The notes under the pieces are model-generated. The model was not told where the DNA came from. It was given only the letters and a program-made list of their open reading frames with translations, and searched no databases. Of a stretch of 33,984 nt of DNA, positions 1 to 7,886 are shown piece by piece. The stretch spans positions 1-33,984 of the forward strand of contig CAIYUD010000197.1 of NCBI GenBank assembly GCA_903929325.1, given 5' to 3'. Positions within the stretch are counted from its first letter, which is position 1. Each line of letters begins with the position of its first letter. Position numbers and translations under genes: made by a program. The stretch is from an uncultured Opitutia bacterium. Lineage in GTDB: Bacteria; Verrucomicrobiota; Verrucomicrobiia; Opitutales; UBA953.

Positions 1-717
1 GCCAGCCTCACCGATGAGGACGGGGTTATTTTTCGTACGGCGGCAGAGAATTTGGATAACGCGGCGGATTTCGTCCTTACGACCAATCACGGGATCAAGT
101 TCGCCGGCACGCGCAAGTTCGGTCAAATCGCGACCGAAAGTTTTGAGGAGAGAGAGTCGTTCTCCGCGTCCAGGGCGGCCGCCTTCCGGACGAGCGGAAG
201 GGCCTTCTTCGCCTGATTCGCCTTCGGAAGACCCTGGAGCAGGCGATTCGCCTTCGGCGCCTTCTTCGGGTTGAATTTGCGCAAGGATCTCTTGACGGCA
301 TCGTTCGATATCGACGTTCAACTCTGAAAGTACTTTGGCGGCGACACCTTCGCCTTCGCGCAACAGGCCGAGTAAAATGTGCTCAGTTCCGATATAGGCA
401 TGACCAAGTTTAGCAGCTTCGCTTTTCGCGTAGGTGAAAACCTTTTGCACGCGGGGTGTCAGTGGAAGTGCATCGGGCGACTTCGCTTCTTCGGGACCTT
501 TACCGACTTGTTTCTCAACGAGCTCGCGAACTTTTTTGAGTTCGACGCCCATGCGACCAAGCACATTCACAGCAACACCTTCGCCGAGCTTAATTAAGCC
601 GAGCAAGATGTGTTCGGTGCCAACGTAGTTGTGGTAAAAACGCTTCGCTTCAACCCGAGCAAGGTCGACAACGCGGCGCGCACGTGGTGAGAAATTTCCG
701 TTCTTGTCCTTGTCCAT
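1..717 (-). CDS. clpC: ClpC-type AAA+ Clp protease ATPase subunit (N-terminal part, cut by window edge)
   Basis: This frame runs from ATG at 717 off the left edge without a stop (239 codons). It encodes the start of a Hsp100/Clp unfoldase that feeds substrates to ClpP in the cytoplasm. Two Clp N-terminal repeats are visible, each with a GTEHILLGL motif (near residues 33-41 and 109-117). An acidic Gly/Ser/Pro linker follows (about 150-185), then the start of AAA+ module 1 with DPVIGRKDEI and NPVLIGEAG. The window ends inside the Walker A motif, so the catalytic core is not visible. The double N-domain followed directly by D1 fits ClpC better than ClpA or ClpB. It is divergent from nrnA. No CIRCE operator or good Shine-Dalgarno site lies upstream. 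Family assignment is firm; ClpC over ClpA is likely but rests on the N-domain only. Confidence 0.9.
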   Translation of the reverse strand, partial: MDKDKNGNFSPRARRVVDLARVEAKRFYHNYVGTEHILLGLIKLGEGVAVNVLGRMGVELKKVRELVEKQVGKGPEEAKSPDALPLTPRVQKVFTYAKSEAAKLGHAYIGTEHILLGLLREGEGVAAKVLSELNVDIERCRQEILAQIQPEEGAEGESPAPGSSEGESGEEGPSARPEGGRPGRGERLSLLKTFGRDLTELARAGELDPVIGRKDEIRRVIQILCRRTKNNPVLIGEAG

Positions 718-805
718 AGGTAGTAGAGTAAGCGGGGAATGTGCCAAGATGCTAAGCCAGGTTCGGAAGGGGGCAAGTGGGATGGGAGGGTCGCCTAAAT
801 TGCCT

Positions 806-811
806 TATAAT
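806..811 (+). promoter_or_regulatory. Candidate -10 element for nrnA-truB-ribF
   Basis: A perfect TATAAT lies 54 bases before the nrnA start codon in the clpC-nrnA divergent gap (718-865). No recognisable -35 hexamer sits 16-18 bases upstream, so this rests on the -10 alone. The rest of the 148-base gap is G-rich on this strand and holds no other feature I can support. Confidence 0.35.
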
Positions 812-865
812 CAAAGTGCCTTTCCCTTTGCCATTCGACCCATCGGGGGCTTTTCTTACGTCATA

Positions 866-1870
866 ATGCCTCTAACCCTCCAAGAAGCCGCCAACACGCT
901 GGATGCGACCCTTCGCAGCCTCAAAGGCAAACGTGTGGTGGTTTTGGGCCATATGCGCCCAGATGGCGACTGTATCGGCTCCCAGACCGCCCTCTGCCGC
1001 ATCCTGCTAGCCTTGGGAGCTGACGCCCGCTGTGCGAACAGACACCCGGTGCCAGCCAACCTGGTAGCCTATGCCGAGGGGTTAACCTTTGTCACCGAAA
1101 GCGACTTCAAGAGTCGCCCCGATGAAGTCGCTGTCGCAGTAGACTGTGCCGACCTGTCACGCATTGGTGCCTCACTCACCGACCTCTACCCTGCCGGCCT
1201 TGAAGCTAACATTGACCACCATGTGTCCAATGATGGCTTCGCAAAGGTCAACGTCGTCGTTGAAGACGCGGCCGCAACGTGCCACGTCCTAGCCTACACA
1301 GCTTTGCAAAAGAATCTCCCTGTCGATGCAGCCACAGCAGCTTCTCTCTATTTAGGTTTAGTGACAGACACAGGAAGTTTCCGCTTCCGATCAACATCGC
1401 CCGAAGTTCTGGAAGTCGCCGCAACCTTGATTCGAAAAGGCGCATCGCCGTCGCTCACAACGGAGCGCGTCTTTGAAAGCGAGTCGCCGACAAAGTTCGT
1501 CCTCATTCAACGATTCTTAGCCAGTATGCGATTGGTAGAAAACGGTCGCATCGCTATCGGGGAAATTCCCATCGGGCTCTACGAAGAGACCGGGACATCG
1601 AAAGAAGACAAAGAAGGGCTCGTGGATTTCCCGCGCTCGATTGCCGGTGTCGATATTGCTGTACTACTTGAAGAAGCCAAAGACGGTATCAAAGGTAGCT
1701 TGCGCGGCAAGAATCCAGAACTCCGTCTCGACCTACTCGCTGCGAAACTCAATGGCGGCGGACATAAACTCGCCGCAGGATTCAACTGCCTTGGTGCGTC
1801 TTTCGCCAAAGACCGCGAGCGCATTGAAGCAATCATCATCGCCCATCTGCGCGAACGGGCGCCACGATGA
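866..1870 (+). CDS. nrnA: DHH/DHHA1 phosphoesterase, NrnA-like nanoRNase / pAp phosphatase
   Basis: The predicted 334-residue cytoplasmic enzyme belongs to the DHH family. NrnA members degrade 2-5 nucleotide RNAs and dephosphorylate 3'-phosphoadenosine 5'-phosphate. The metal-binding motifs are all present: GHMRPDGD (28-35), VDCADLSRIG (about 92-101), NIDHH with the name-giving DHH at 117-119, and LGLVTDTGSFRF (about 163-174). The C-terminal DHHA1 motif GGGHKLAAGF is near residue 305. I chose ATG 866 because the protein then begins just before the first conserved strand; an in-frame ATG at 704 would overlap clpC and add a non-conserved tail. The stop overlaps the truB start as ATGA, so the two are probably translationally coupled. 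This gene commonly sits between rbfA and truB, but rbfA is absent here. Family certain; substrate inferred. Confidence 0.9.
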   Translation: MPLTLQEAANTLDATLRSLKGKRVVVLGHMRPDGDCIGSQTALCRILLALGADARCANRHPVPANLVAYAEGLTFVTESDFKSRPDEVAVAVDCADLSRIGASLTDLYPAGLEANIDHHVSNDGFAKVNVVVEDAAATCHVLAYTALQKNLPVDAATAASLYLGLVTDTGSFRFRSTSPEVLEVAATLIRKGASPSLTTERVFESESPTKFVLIQRFLASMRLVENGRIAIGEIPIGLYEETGTSKEDKEGLVDFPRSIAGVDIAVLLEEAKDGIKGSLRGKNPELRLDLLAAKLNGGGHKLAAGFNCLGASFAKDRERIEAIIIAHLRERAPR

Positions 1871-2592
1871 GCGACTTGAGGGAACCCGAAGGCGTCTTGC
1901 TGATTGATAAGCAGCGCGGACCGACATCGCACGACATCGTTGATATGATTCGACGACTCTATGGAACGCGCAAGGTTGGCCATGCGGGCACACTCGACCC
2001 AATGGCCACTGGCTTGCTCATTTTACTTATCGGGAAGGCGACAAAAGTTTCGGCGTATATGATGTCGCAAGACAAAGCTTACGAGGCGGACTTAACTCTT
2101 GGGATTGTCACAGATTCGCAAGACGCCGAAGGCGAGACGCGCGAAACCCACCCAGTCCCCGAGCTCACCGATGAAGCCATTCGCGCCGCCATGGCCAAGA
2201 TGCTCGGCGACCAATACCAAATGCCGCCCATGCACTCGGCCCGCAAAGTAAACGGCGTCCCACTTTATAAACTAGCCCACAAAGGCCAAGAGATCGCCCG
2301 CGAGCCTCGCTTCATCCGCGTTGAAAGCATGGATTTATTACGATGGAGCGCGCCGGTTATTTCGTTCAAAACGCGATGCACAAAAGGAACCTACGTACGC
2401 ACACTGGGCCATGACCTTGGTAAATCACTCGGCCCCGGCGGACATTTAAGTGCTCTACGGCGAACCGCTTCTGGCACGCACGACGTCGCACAGGCCGTTA
2501 CCATTGATGCGCTGAATACGATGACGATGCCTGAACGGCTCGCGCGATTAATCCCCATCGCGACTGCGGTTCCAGCTCAAGCCCTAGGATAA
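1867..2592 (+). CDS. truB: tRNA pseudouridine-55 synthase TruB (short form)
   Basis: TruB isomerises uridine 55 in the T-loop of most tRNAs to pseudouridine. The N-terminal motif GVLLIDKQRGPTSHD (about 9-23) and the catalytic motif GHAGTLDPMATG (about 39-50, with the nucleophilic Asp) are intact. So are the later TKGTYVRTLGHDLG and HLSALRRTASG motifs. At 241 residues it is clearly shorter than E. coli TruB (314) and appears to lack the C-terminal PUA-like domain, which many bacterial TruBs also lack. Its ATG overlaps the nrnA stop by four bases, and ribF starts four bases after its stop, so all three genes should be one transcript. Confidence 0.96.
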   Translation: MSDLREPEGVLLIDKQRGPTSHDIVDMIRRLYGTRKVGHAGTLDPMATGLLILLIGKATKVSAYMMSQDKAYEADLTLGIVTDSQDAEGETRETHPVPELTDEAIRAAMAKMLGDQYQMPPMHSARKVNGVPLYKLAHKGQEIAREPRFIRVESMDLLRWSAPVISFKTRCTKGTYVRTLGHDLGKSLGPGGHLSALRRTASGTHDVAQAVTIDALNTMTMPERLARLIPIATAVPAQALG

Positions 2593-2596
2593 ACCT

Positions 2597-3496
2597 ATGC
2601 GTCTGCACGTTGCTATTGGCGTCTTTGATGGGGTTCATGCCGGGCACCGTGCGGTACTGGCTTCGGCCGTCGCTGCGGCAAACCAAGACGACGGGAAAGT
2701 TATCGCACTCACCTTTGAACCACATCCCAGCAGAATCATCCGGCCGCAAAATCCCGTACTGCTTATTTTAAATCGGAAACAAAAAGATGCGCGACTCCTC
2801 GAAGCCGGTGCCGACGAAATTGTTCACCAAGCTTTTGACGCCGAACACCGGGCAATAACCGCAGAGGCTTACATCCCTTGGCTAAAGGAACGATTCCCTA
2901 AACTCGCCTCACTGCATGTCGGGGATAACTTTTGTTACGGCCAAGGACGCAAAGGTGATGCCGCAAAGCTCGCTACCGATAGTCATTCACAAAATTTATC
3001 TGCTAAAATTATCCCGCCCGTAAAAACCTGCGGCGAAATTACCAGCAGTTCGCGTATCCGCGAAGCCCTTGTTGCCGGAGAATTAGAGCTCGCGAATAGT
3101 ATGCTGGTGCGGCCCTACGAGGCTGAGGGCGTAATTGAAAACGGGCGTAAAGTCGGCCGTTCCATTGGCTTCCCAACCTTGAACCTTCCCTGGAAACCCG
3201 AACTCGTACCGTGCTACGGGGTTTATGCAGGCGAAGTCGTTACACCTGAAGGTATCGCTGAGCCTTCGGTGTTGAACTGGGGAGTGCGCCCCACCGTCGA
3301 AGCCAATGCCTCAGAGCCACTACTCGAAGCCCATGTCCTACGGTCATCCGGAATGCTGCCTGCCCCGGGGAGTAACATCCGCGTGCGGTGGCTAAAGAGA
3401 ATTCGATCAGAACAACGCTTCGAAAATTTAGATAAATTACGTCAACAGATCGAAGTCGACTGCCTGACAGCGCGCAAATTTCTTGGACTAGCTTAA
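2597..3496 (+). CDS. ribF: Bifunctional riboflavin kinase / FAD synthetase RibF
   Basis: RibF makes FMN from riboflavin and then FAD. The N-terminal nucleotidyltransferase domain shows GVFDGVHAGH (8-17), FEPHPSRIIRP, VGDNFCYGQGRKGD and SSSRIREAL. The C-terminal kinase domain begins near residue 175 with ENGRKVGRSIGFPTLNL, then YGVYAGEV and NWGVRPTV. Length (299) is normal for the bifunctional enzyme. The N-terminus is unusually short: the GxFDG motif starts at residue 8, whereas many homologues carry 15-20 residues before it. An AGGA sits seven bases before the ATG, one of the few plausible Shine-Dalgarno sites in the window. It follows truB by four bases, so there is no room for an FMN riboswitch. 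Its stop lies three bases from the convergent mpl stop. Confidence 0.96.
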   Translation: MRLHVAIGVFDGVHAGHRAVLASAVAAANQDDGKVIALTFEPHPSRIIRPQNPVLLILNRKQKDARLLEAGADEIVHQAFDAEHRAITAEAYIPWLKERFPKLASLHVGDNFCYGQGRKGDAAKLATDSHSQNLSAKIIPPVKTCGEITSSSRIREALVAGELELANSMLVRPYEAEGVIENGRKVGRSIGFPTLNLPWKPELVPCYGVYAGEVVTPEGIAEPSVLNWGVRPTVEANASEPLLEAHVLRSSGMLPAPGSNIRVRWLKRIRSEQRFENLDKLRQQIEVDCLTARKFLGLA

Positions 3497-3499
3497 GGC

Positions 3500-4912
3500 T
3501 CACTTCCCGCTGACAAAGCGCGGAATGATACCTCCGAAAGACCCGTTGGAGAAAAAGATGACGCATGCTGGCTTCTCTAAACCAGACAGCACGGTGCGTA
3601 ATTTTATGAGGAGCTCTTCGGGCGAAGTGGGTGAAAATGCCTGACGACCACTTGCCATAAGTTCTGCGGATACCCCGAGGCTATCGAAACTTTCTGCTCC
3701 AAGTTTTTCTGCGCGATGTGGCGCGGAAATCAGCGTGATATCGGCAAGGGCCAAAGCTTTCCGAAAATCATCCTGCAAAACTTTGCGGGCTGCCGTATTG
3801 CTCCGCGGCTCAAAGCACGCCACGAGCGCATGCTGGGGGTAGCGCGCCCGGAGCGACTCTAGGGTACAAGCCAAGGCCGTGGGGTGGTGTCCAAAGTCTT
3901 CTATCGCGATAAGTTTAGAACTCTCAGAGAGAACTTGTTGTCGGCGCATCACGCCCTGGAAGGCATTCAGACTATTGAGCTTCAGACAGGTCGGGTCTTC
4001 CCGTTGAATCATGATCCCCGCGGCGACCGCCGCGATGGCCGCATTCCGTGCATTAAAGAGTCCTGAAAGTGCCCACTGAACCCTACCCCACTCTTTGCCT
4101 TTCCAGATAAGTCGGAAAGAGCTACCCGCCGCATCTTCTTTAAAGTCCGCAATCACGCAGTCATTGCCCTGCCCTGTGCCAACCCGGATCACGGGACAAT
4201 AGGTTACAGATGCAAGGAGACGGGAAATGTTTACATCATCTCCGTTAGCAACAATCGCACCGTCGCGCGGGACTAATCGAATAACATGCGAGAAGGTGCG
4301 CAGGACATCTTCGAGGTCCCGGAAAATATCCGCGTGATCGAATTCAATATTATTCAGCGCGAGAACGCGTGGAAGGTACTGGATAAACTTACTGCGCTTA
4401 TCAAAAAAAGCTGAGTCGTACTCATCCCCCTCAATCACAAACGCACCGCCGTCTTTACCTGGCGATGCACTATCAGGTAGGTCACGTGGAACGCCACCCA
4501 CTAACCAACCTGGGTCTGCGCCGTGACTACGTAAAAGCACTGCAGCCATACAGGTCGTCGTCGTCTTGCCGTGAGTCCCTGCAACGACTAGGTTCTGACG
4601 GTTTGTTAATAGCCGCGTGCGCAGTAACTCTGGCAATGAAACATAGGGTATCGTGCGTGCCTCCAAAAGCCATTCAACCTCTGGATGGCCACGCGAAACG
4701 ACATTCCCGATCACAACTAAGTCTGGCTTAAGCTTTGCGAGGCGCACCGCATCCCATCCCTCAAGAATTTCCACGCCTGCTTTCCGTAAATGATCAGACA
4801 TCGGCGGATAGATACCCGTGTCTGACCCTGAGACTTCATGCCCAAGTGCACGCATGAGCAAAGCAGCATTGCCCATTGCCGTTCCACAGATGCCGATGAA
4901 GTAGATTCTCAC
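3500..4912 (-). CDS. mpl: UDP-N-acetylmuramate:L-Ala-gamma-D-Glu-meso-DAP ligase Mpl
   Basis: Mpl reattaches the tripeptide recovered from old peptidoglycan to UDP-MurNAc, a recycling step in the cytoplasm; it is a Mur ligase related to MurC. With a GTG start at 4912 the product is 470 residues and begins VRIYFIGICGTAMGN, matching the classical Mpl N-terminus (E. coli starts MRIHILGICGT). The ATP loop GTHGKTTTT is at 112-119. The block EGDEYDSAFFDKRSKF followed by NNIEFDHADIF is typical of Mpl rather than MurC. The C-terminal domain carries FEPRSNT. An in-frame ATG at 4957 would add 15 residues, but would leave only 15 bases to the hpf terminator; I prefer GTG. Its presence implies meso-DAP peptidoglycan and wall recycling. 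Confidence 0.9.
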   Translation of the reverse strand: MRIYFIGICGTAMGNAALLMRALGHEVSGSDTGIYPPMSDHLRKAGVEILEGWDAVRLAKLKPDLVVIGNVVSRGHPEVEWLLEARTIPYVSLPELLRTRLLTNRQNLVVAGTHGKTTTTCMAAVLLRSHGADPGWLVGGVPRDLPDSASPGKDGGAFVIEGDEYDSAFFDKRSKFIQYLPRVLALNNIEFDHADIFRDLEDVLRTFSHVIRLVPRDGAIVANGDDVNISRLLASVTYCPVIRVGTGQGNDCVIADFKEDAAGSSFRLIWKGKEWGRVQWALSGLFNARNAAIAAVAAGIMIQREDPTCLKLNSLNAFQGVMRRQQVLSESSKLIAIEDFGHHPTALACTLESLRARYPQHALVACFEPRSNTAARKVLQDDFRKALALADITLISAPHRAEKLGAESFDSLGVSAELMASGRQAFSPTSPEELLIKLRTVLSGLEKPACVIFFSNGSFGGIIPRFVSGK

Positions 4913-4972
4913 CACGGCAATGGGTATGGCCTCTCTGGCAGGGAGTAAAGGCAACATACATAGGCGGCATAC

Positions 4973-5001
4973 ACAAAAAGGCCTGGGCGAACCCAGGCCT
5001 T
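4973..5001 (-). terminator. Rho-independent terminator of hpf
   Basis: Read on the minus strand, a perfect 10-base stem (AAGGCCTGGG paired with CCCAGGCCTT, 4978-5001) closes a TTCG tetraloop and runs into TTTTTGTGT. It lies 21 bases after the hpf stop and just before mpl, so mpl most likely has its own promoter in the roughly 60 bases that follow. Confidence 0.92.
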
Positions 5002-5022
5002 GAACCCACCTCCCACAAAAAA

Positions 5023-5370
5023 TTATGCCGCTAGCGAGGAGGCATCACCACCGAGATGACGCTTCACTTTATCGAAGCGGTGCCGTCGACGCAGCGCCCG
5101 ATCGAGTTTATCCATCAGTAAATCGATGGATTTATAGATATCGTCTGATTCAACACGGACGACGATATCTGGCCCGGCTATTTCAATCTTCGCTTGGGCA
5201 GCAAACTCGTTGGCATGATCACGCGACCGGCCGTGAACGAGCTCAAAGAGGACGTGGACAATCCTGTCGTTGTGACGAAAGAGCCTTTGAGCCTTTTCGT
5301 TAACGTAGGACTTGAGGGACTCAGTGAGGTCCAGATGGACCCCCGTGATGATGACTGACGCATTGCTCAT
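5023..5370 (-). CDS. hpf: Ribosome hibernation promoting factor, short form (HPF/YfiA family)
   Basis: The predicted 115-residue protein of the HPF/RaiA family binds the 30S decoding region and silences ribosomes in slow growth. The single S30AE domain is clear: start SVIITGVHLDLTESLKSYV, middle strand AKIEIAGPDIVVRVES, and the terminal helix DDIYKSIDLLMDKLDRALRR. It lacks the C-terminal dimerisation domain of long HPF (about 180 residues), so a separate dimerising factor, or none, would be expected. ATG 5370 was chosen because the domain begins immediately after it; the frame stays open to 5544 but that part overlaps the divergent dehydrogenase gene and is not conserved in character. It is followed by its own strong terminator. 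Confidence 0.92.
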   Translation of the reverse strand: MSNASVIITGVHLDLTESLKSYVNEKAQRLFRHNDRIVHVLFELVHGRSRDHANEFAAQAKIEIAGPDIVVRVESDDIYKSIDLLMDKLDRALRRRHRFDKVKRHLGGDASSLAA

Positions 5371-5407
5371 GATGGTGCGTTGGGTTTGTGTGGTTGGACC
5401 TAAAGCT

Positions 5408-6220
5408 ATGCACCCTTTCCCTAAACGTTCTGCCAGTTTCTTTCGCGAGTTTGAGCTCATCGTGGTTACAGGCGGATCTTCCGGAATCGGACGCACCTTC
5501 CTTAGGCGCATAGAAGAGTCTATGACTTCGGCGGTCGTATGCAACGTATCGAGAACAGTTCCTGAAGGCTGGGTATTGAGTCCAAACAGGGTTCATTTAA
5601 CGGCTAATCTAGCTGAACCTGCTGAGATTGAGGGAGTTGTGGCTGCATTACAAAAACTGATGCCACGCACGGGCAGGATGCTAATCATAAATAACAGTGG
5701 CTTTGGCGCCTATGGGGAATTCCCGAGTCCAGGACTCGAACACACTTTACGAATGATTGATGTGAATAGCCGCGCCCCTGTTCACCTCACAGGCCTACTT
5801 TGGCCAGCGCTGCTACAACGCGGAGGAATGGTCGTGAACATTGCCTCACTTGCTGCCTACCAACCCGTACCGCTGATGGCCACCTATGCTGCCACAAAAG
5901 CTTTTCTACTCCACTGGAGTATTGCCCTCGATTGCGAAGGCAAACCTCACGGCGTACGGTGTGTGGCAGTTTGCCCAGGACCCGTTTCGACAAACTTCTT
6001 CAAAGGTGCTGGATTCTCTAAGCCCACCGACCTTCCAGGACAAAGTTCAGATGACTGTGTCGATCAGGCAATCACGGCGATGCTATCTGCTCAGCCACAA
6101 ATCGTGACGGGCTGGAGCAACCGGATTTTATCTTGGTTCTCCGCACGCCTGCCTAAGCCATGGGCAGCAGCAATGGGTCTTCGCGCGATCGAACGGAAAC
6201 TCGGTCGAACCGTCCGCTGA
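5408..6220 (+). CDS. Short-chain dehydrogenase/reductase (SDR) family oxidoreductase
   Basis: A 270-residue classical SDR with a Rossmann fold. The cofactor loop TGGSSGIG is at 21-28 and the NNSG motif at 95-98. The catalytic residues are Ser147 (NIAS), Tyr160 and Lys164 (YAATK), followed by CPGPVSTNFF. The substrate cannot be told from the sequence. The presence of VCNVSRT after beta-strand 2 hints at NADP(H) preference, but weakly. I chose ATG 5408, which leaves 37 bases to the divergent hpf start; the frame remains open upstream inside hpf. Its stop is one base from the convergent recN stop, and both stops lie in an inverted repeat (6219-6245). Confidence 0.88.
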   Translation: MHPFPKRSASFFREFELIVVTGGSSGIGRTFLRRIEESMTSAVVCNVSRTVPEGWVLSPNRVHLTANLAEPAEIEGVVAALQKLMPRTGRMLIINNSGFGAYGEFPSPGLEHTLRMIDVNSRAPVHLTGLLWPALLQRGGMVVNIASLAAYQPVPLMATYAATKAFLLHWSIALDCEGKPHGVRCVAVCPGPVSTNFFKGAGFSKPTDLPGQSSDDCVDQAITAMLSAQPQIVTGWSNRILSWFSARLPKPWAAAMGLRAIERKLGRTVR

Positions 6221-6245
6221 ATTATTTGGCCATCGCCAATAATTC
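6219..6245. repeat. Inverted repeat spanning the convergent SDR/recN stop codons
   Basis: GAATTATTTGGC (6219-6230) pairs with GCCAATAATTC (6235-6245) around a CATC loop, with one bulged T. The stem carries part of the SDR stop TGA and the whole recN stop TAA, and its AT-rich flanks could act as a bidirectional terminator. No uninterrupted U-run follows on either strand. Confidence 0.6.
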
Positions 6246-7886
6246 CTTCGCATGCGTGATGGCGGTGCGACTTGAGCGATCGCCCAACATACGTGCAAGC
6301 TCAGCCACGCGCACCGACATCTCTTTGTGCACAGAATCAATTTTGACGGTTGTTGAAGTACTGTCCTGCTCCTTGGTGACCACAAAGTGCTGTCGACCGA
6401 GGGCGGCAACCTGGGGTAAGTGCGTTACGCAAATAACTTGGTGGCGACCACCGAGGGCAGCGAGCTCGCGTCCTACCTGTGCACCCACTTCGCCGCCGAC
6501 ATTGGCGTCGACTTCATCAAAGACCAGAACCGGCGTGCGATCGGAGGCCGCCAAGGTTGTCTTTAGTGCCAACATTACGCGGGCAGCTTCACCACTCGAG
6601 GCAATCTGGCTTAAAGGAAGCAGGTCTTGGCCGGCATTCGGACAAAACAAAAAGCGAACGGCACTATCCCCTGTCGCAGACAAAGGCGCATCAATGATCT
6701 CAGCTTTGAATTTAGCTTTTTGAAATCCTAAGTGGCCCAATAAACGTGCCACAGAATCGGCCAAGCTTGTTGCGGCTTTTTGACGTACCTTGCGGAGCCC
6801 GCTTGCCTGAGTTCTTAAAACTTTCTCGGCAGCATCAGCTTCGGTCTGCAGTACCGCCACTTGAGCCTCGGCGCCTTCGCTCCCTGCAAGGCGAGCGACT
6901 AAGGCCTCTCGCTTCGAGCGCACAGTGGCAGCATCGGGTCCGTAACGACGACGGAGATCGAGCCAGTTATTCATCCGCTGCTCGAGAGCTGCCGGAACAC
7001 CACCCGTACCAAGACGGCTAACCGTCCGTGCGAAATCCGAACGAAGATCATCCGCCTCGGCTGCTAATGATTCAAGCCGGCGGACAGCTTCAGTTAAATC
7101 CGTATCGATACGCGCAGCCGCCGTACCTGCTTTGAGAAGACGTGGGAAAATAGTGCCGACGCCTTGACCCCCAAGTCCTGAATCAATTTGCGAAAGCAGC
7201 TCGAGCAACTCCTGCGCGCGTGAAGCAACCGCATAATCGCGCTCTAAAAGTGCAATCGCCTCATCGGTTAAATCTAAACCTGAAAACTTTTCTAATTGTG
7301 ACCGAACAAAAGCGGCTTCGTCTTCCGATAGCCGTTCGGCATTTTTAAGAGCTTCAATCCGCTGGTGAATGCCTCGCCATTGCGCATAAGCCTCGGCATA
7401 GACAGCAAGGGCTGTGGCATGCGTACTCCCAGCCTGTGCATCGAGTAGTTCTAACTGAACCGACTCGCGCAGCAAACGCTGCGGTTCACCGGGACCATGA
7501 AAATCAATCCACCGCTCCCCAAGACGGGCCAACTGGGCCAAGGTAGCTGCAGCTCCATTGACGGTAATTCGGCCAGATTTTTCAGCAGAAACTGTACGCC
7601 TTAATAGTAATCGACCGTCCTCACAGGCTGGTAAATCCATTTCACTTAATAACGCGTCGAGGGCGGGATCATCGTTAAGCTCAAGTTCGGCTTCAACGAC
7701 GGCCGCATCAGCACCTTTTCGCACAATTGCTTTCGGTGCACGATTACCTGCGAGCAAGGAAAGTGCGCCGAGCAATACAGATTTTCCGGCACCGGTTTCT
7801 CCGGTGACGACGGTAAAGCCGGCACCAAACTCCAGCTCTGTGCGATCCATCAGAGCTAAGTCACGAATAGCGAGTCGTTGAATCAT
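6222..7886 (-). CDS. recN: DNA repair protein RecN (SMC-like ATPase)
   Basis: RecN is a cohesin-like ATPase that helps join and repair double-strand breaks with RecA. The 554-residue product has the N-terminal Walker A GETGAGKS at 29-36 and a long charged coiled-coil-like middle rich in Ala, Glu, Arg and Leu. The C-terminal ABC signature SSGEAARVMLALK, Walker B VLVFDEVDANVGG and ICVTHLPQVAAL follow. Length is normal (E. coli 553). The start ATG at 7886 overlaps the yggS stop as ATGA; the open frame extends to 7934 but that part lies inside yggS. No LexA box is apparent before the gene, and its position as second gene of an operon argues against classic SOS control from its own promoter. Confidence 0.96.
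   Translation of the reverse strand: MIQRLAIRDLALMDRTELEFGAGFTVVTGETGAGKSVLLGALSLLAGNRAPKAIVRKGADAAVVEAELELNDDPALDALLSEMDLPACEDGRLLLRRTVSAEKSGRITVNGAAATLAQLARLGERWIDFHGPGEPQRLLRESVQLELLDAQAGSTHATALAVYAEAYAQWRGIHQRIEALKNAERLSEDEAAFVRSQLEKFSGLDLTDEAIALLERDYAVASRAQELLELLSQIDSGLGGQGVGTIFPRLLKAGTAAARIDTDLTEAVRRLESLAAEADDLRSDFARTVSRLGTGGVPAALEQRMNNWLDLRRRYGPDAATVRSKREALVARLAGSEGAEAQVAVLQTEADAAEKVLRTQASGLRKVRQKAATSLADSVARLLGHLGFQKAKFKAEIIDAPLSATGDSAVRFLFCPNAGQDLLPLSQIASSGEAARVMLALKTTLAASDRTPVLVFDEVDANVGGEVGAQVGRELAALGGRHQVICVTHLPQVAALGRQHFVVTKEQDSTSTTVKIDSVHKEMSVRVAELARMLGDRSSRTAITHAKELLAMAK

Noticed and set aside
718..865. CIRCE or other heat-shock operator before clpC
   Set aside because: No TTAGCACTC/GAGTGCTAA pair or comparable long inverted repeat is visible.
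2578..2600. Possible FMN riboswitch before ribF
   Set aside because: The gap to truB is four bases, far too short, and no RFN-like conserved sequence is present.
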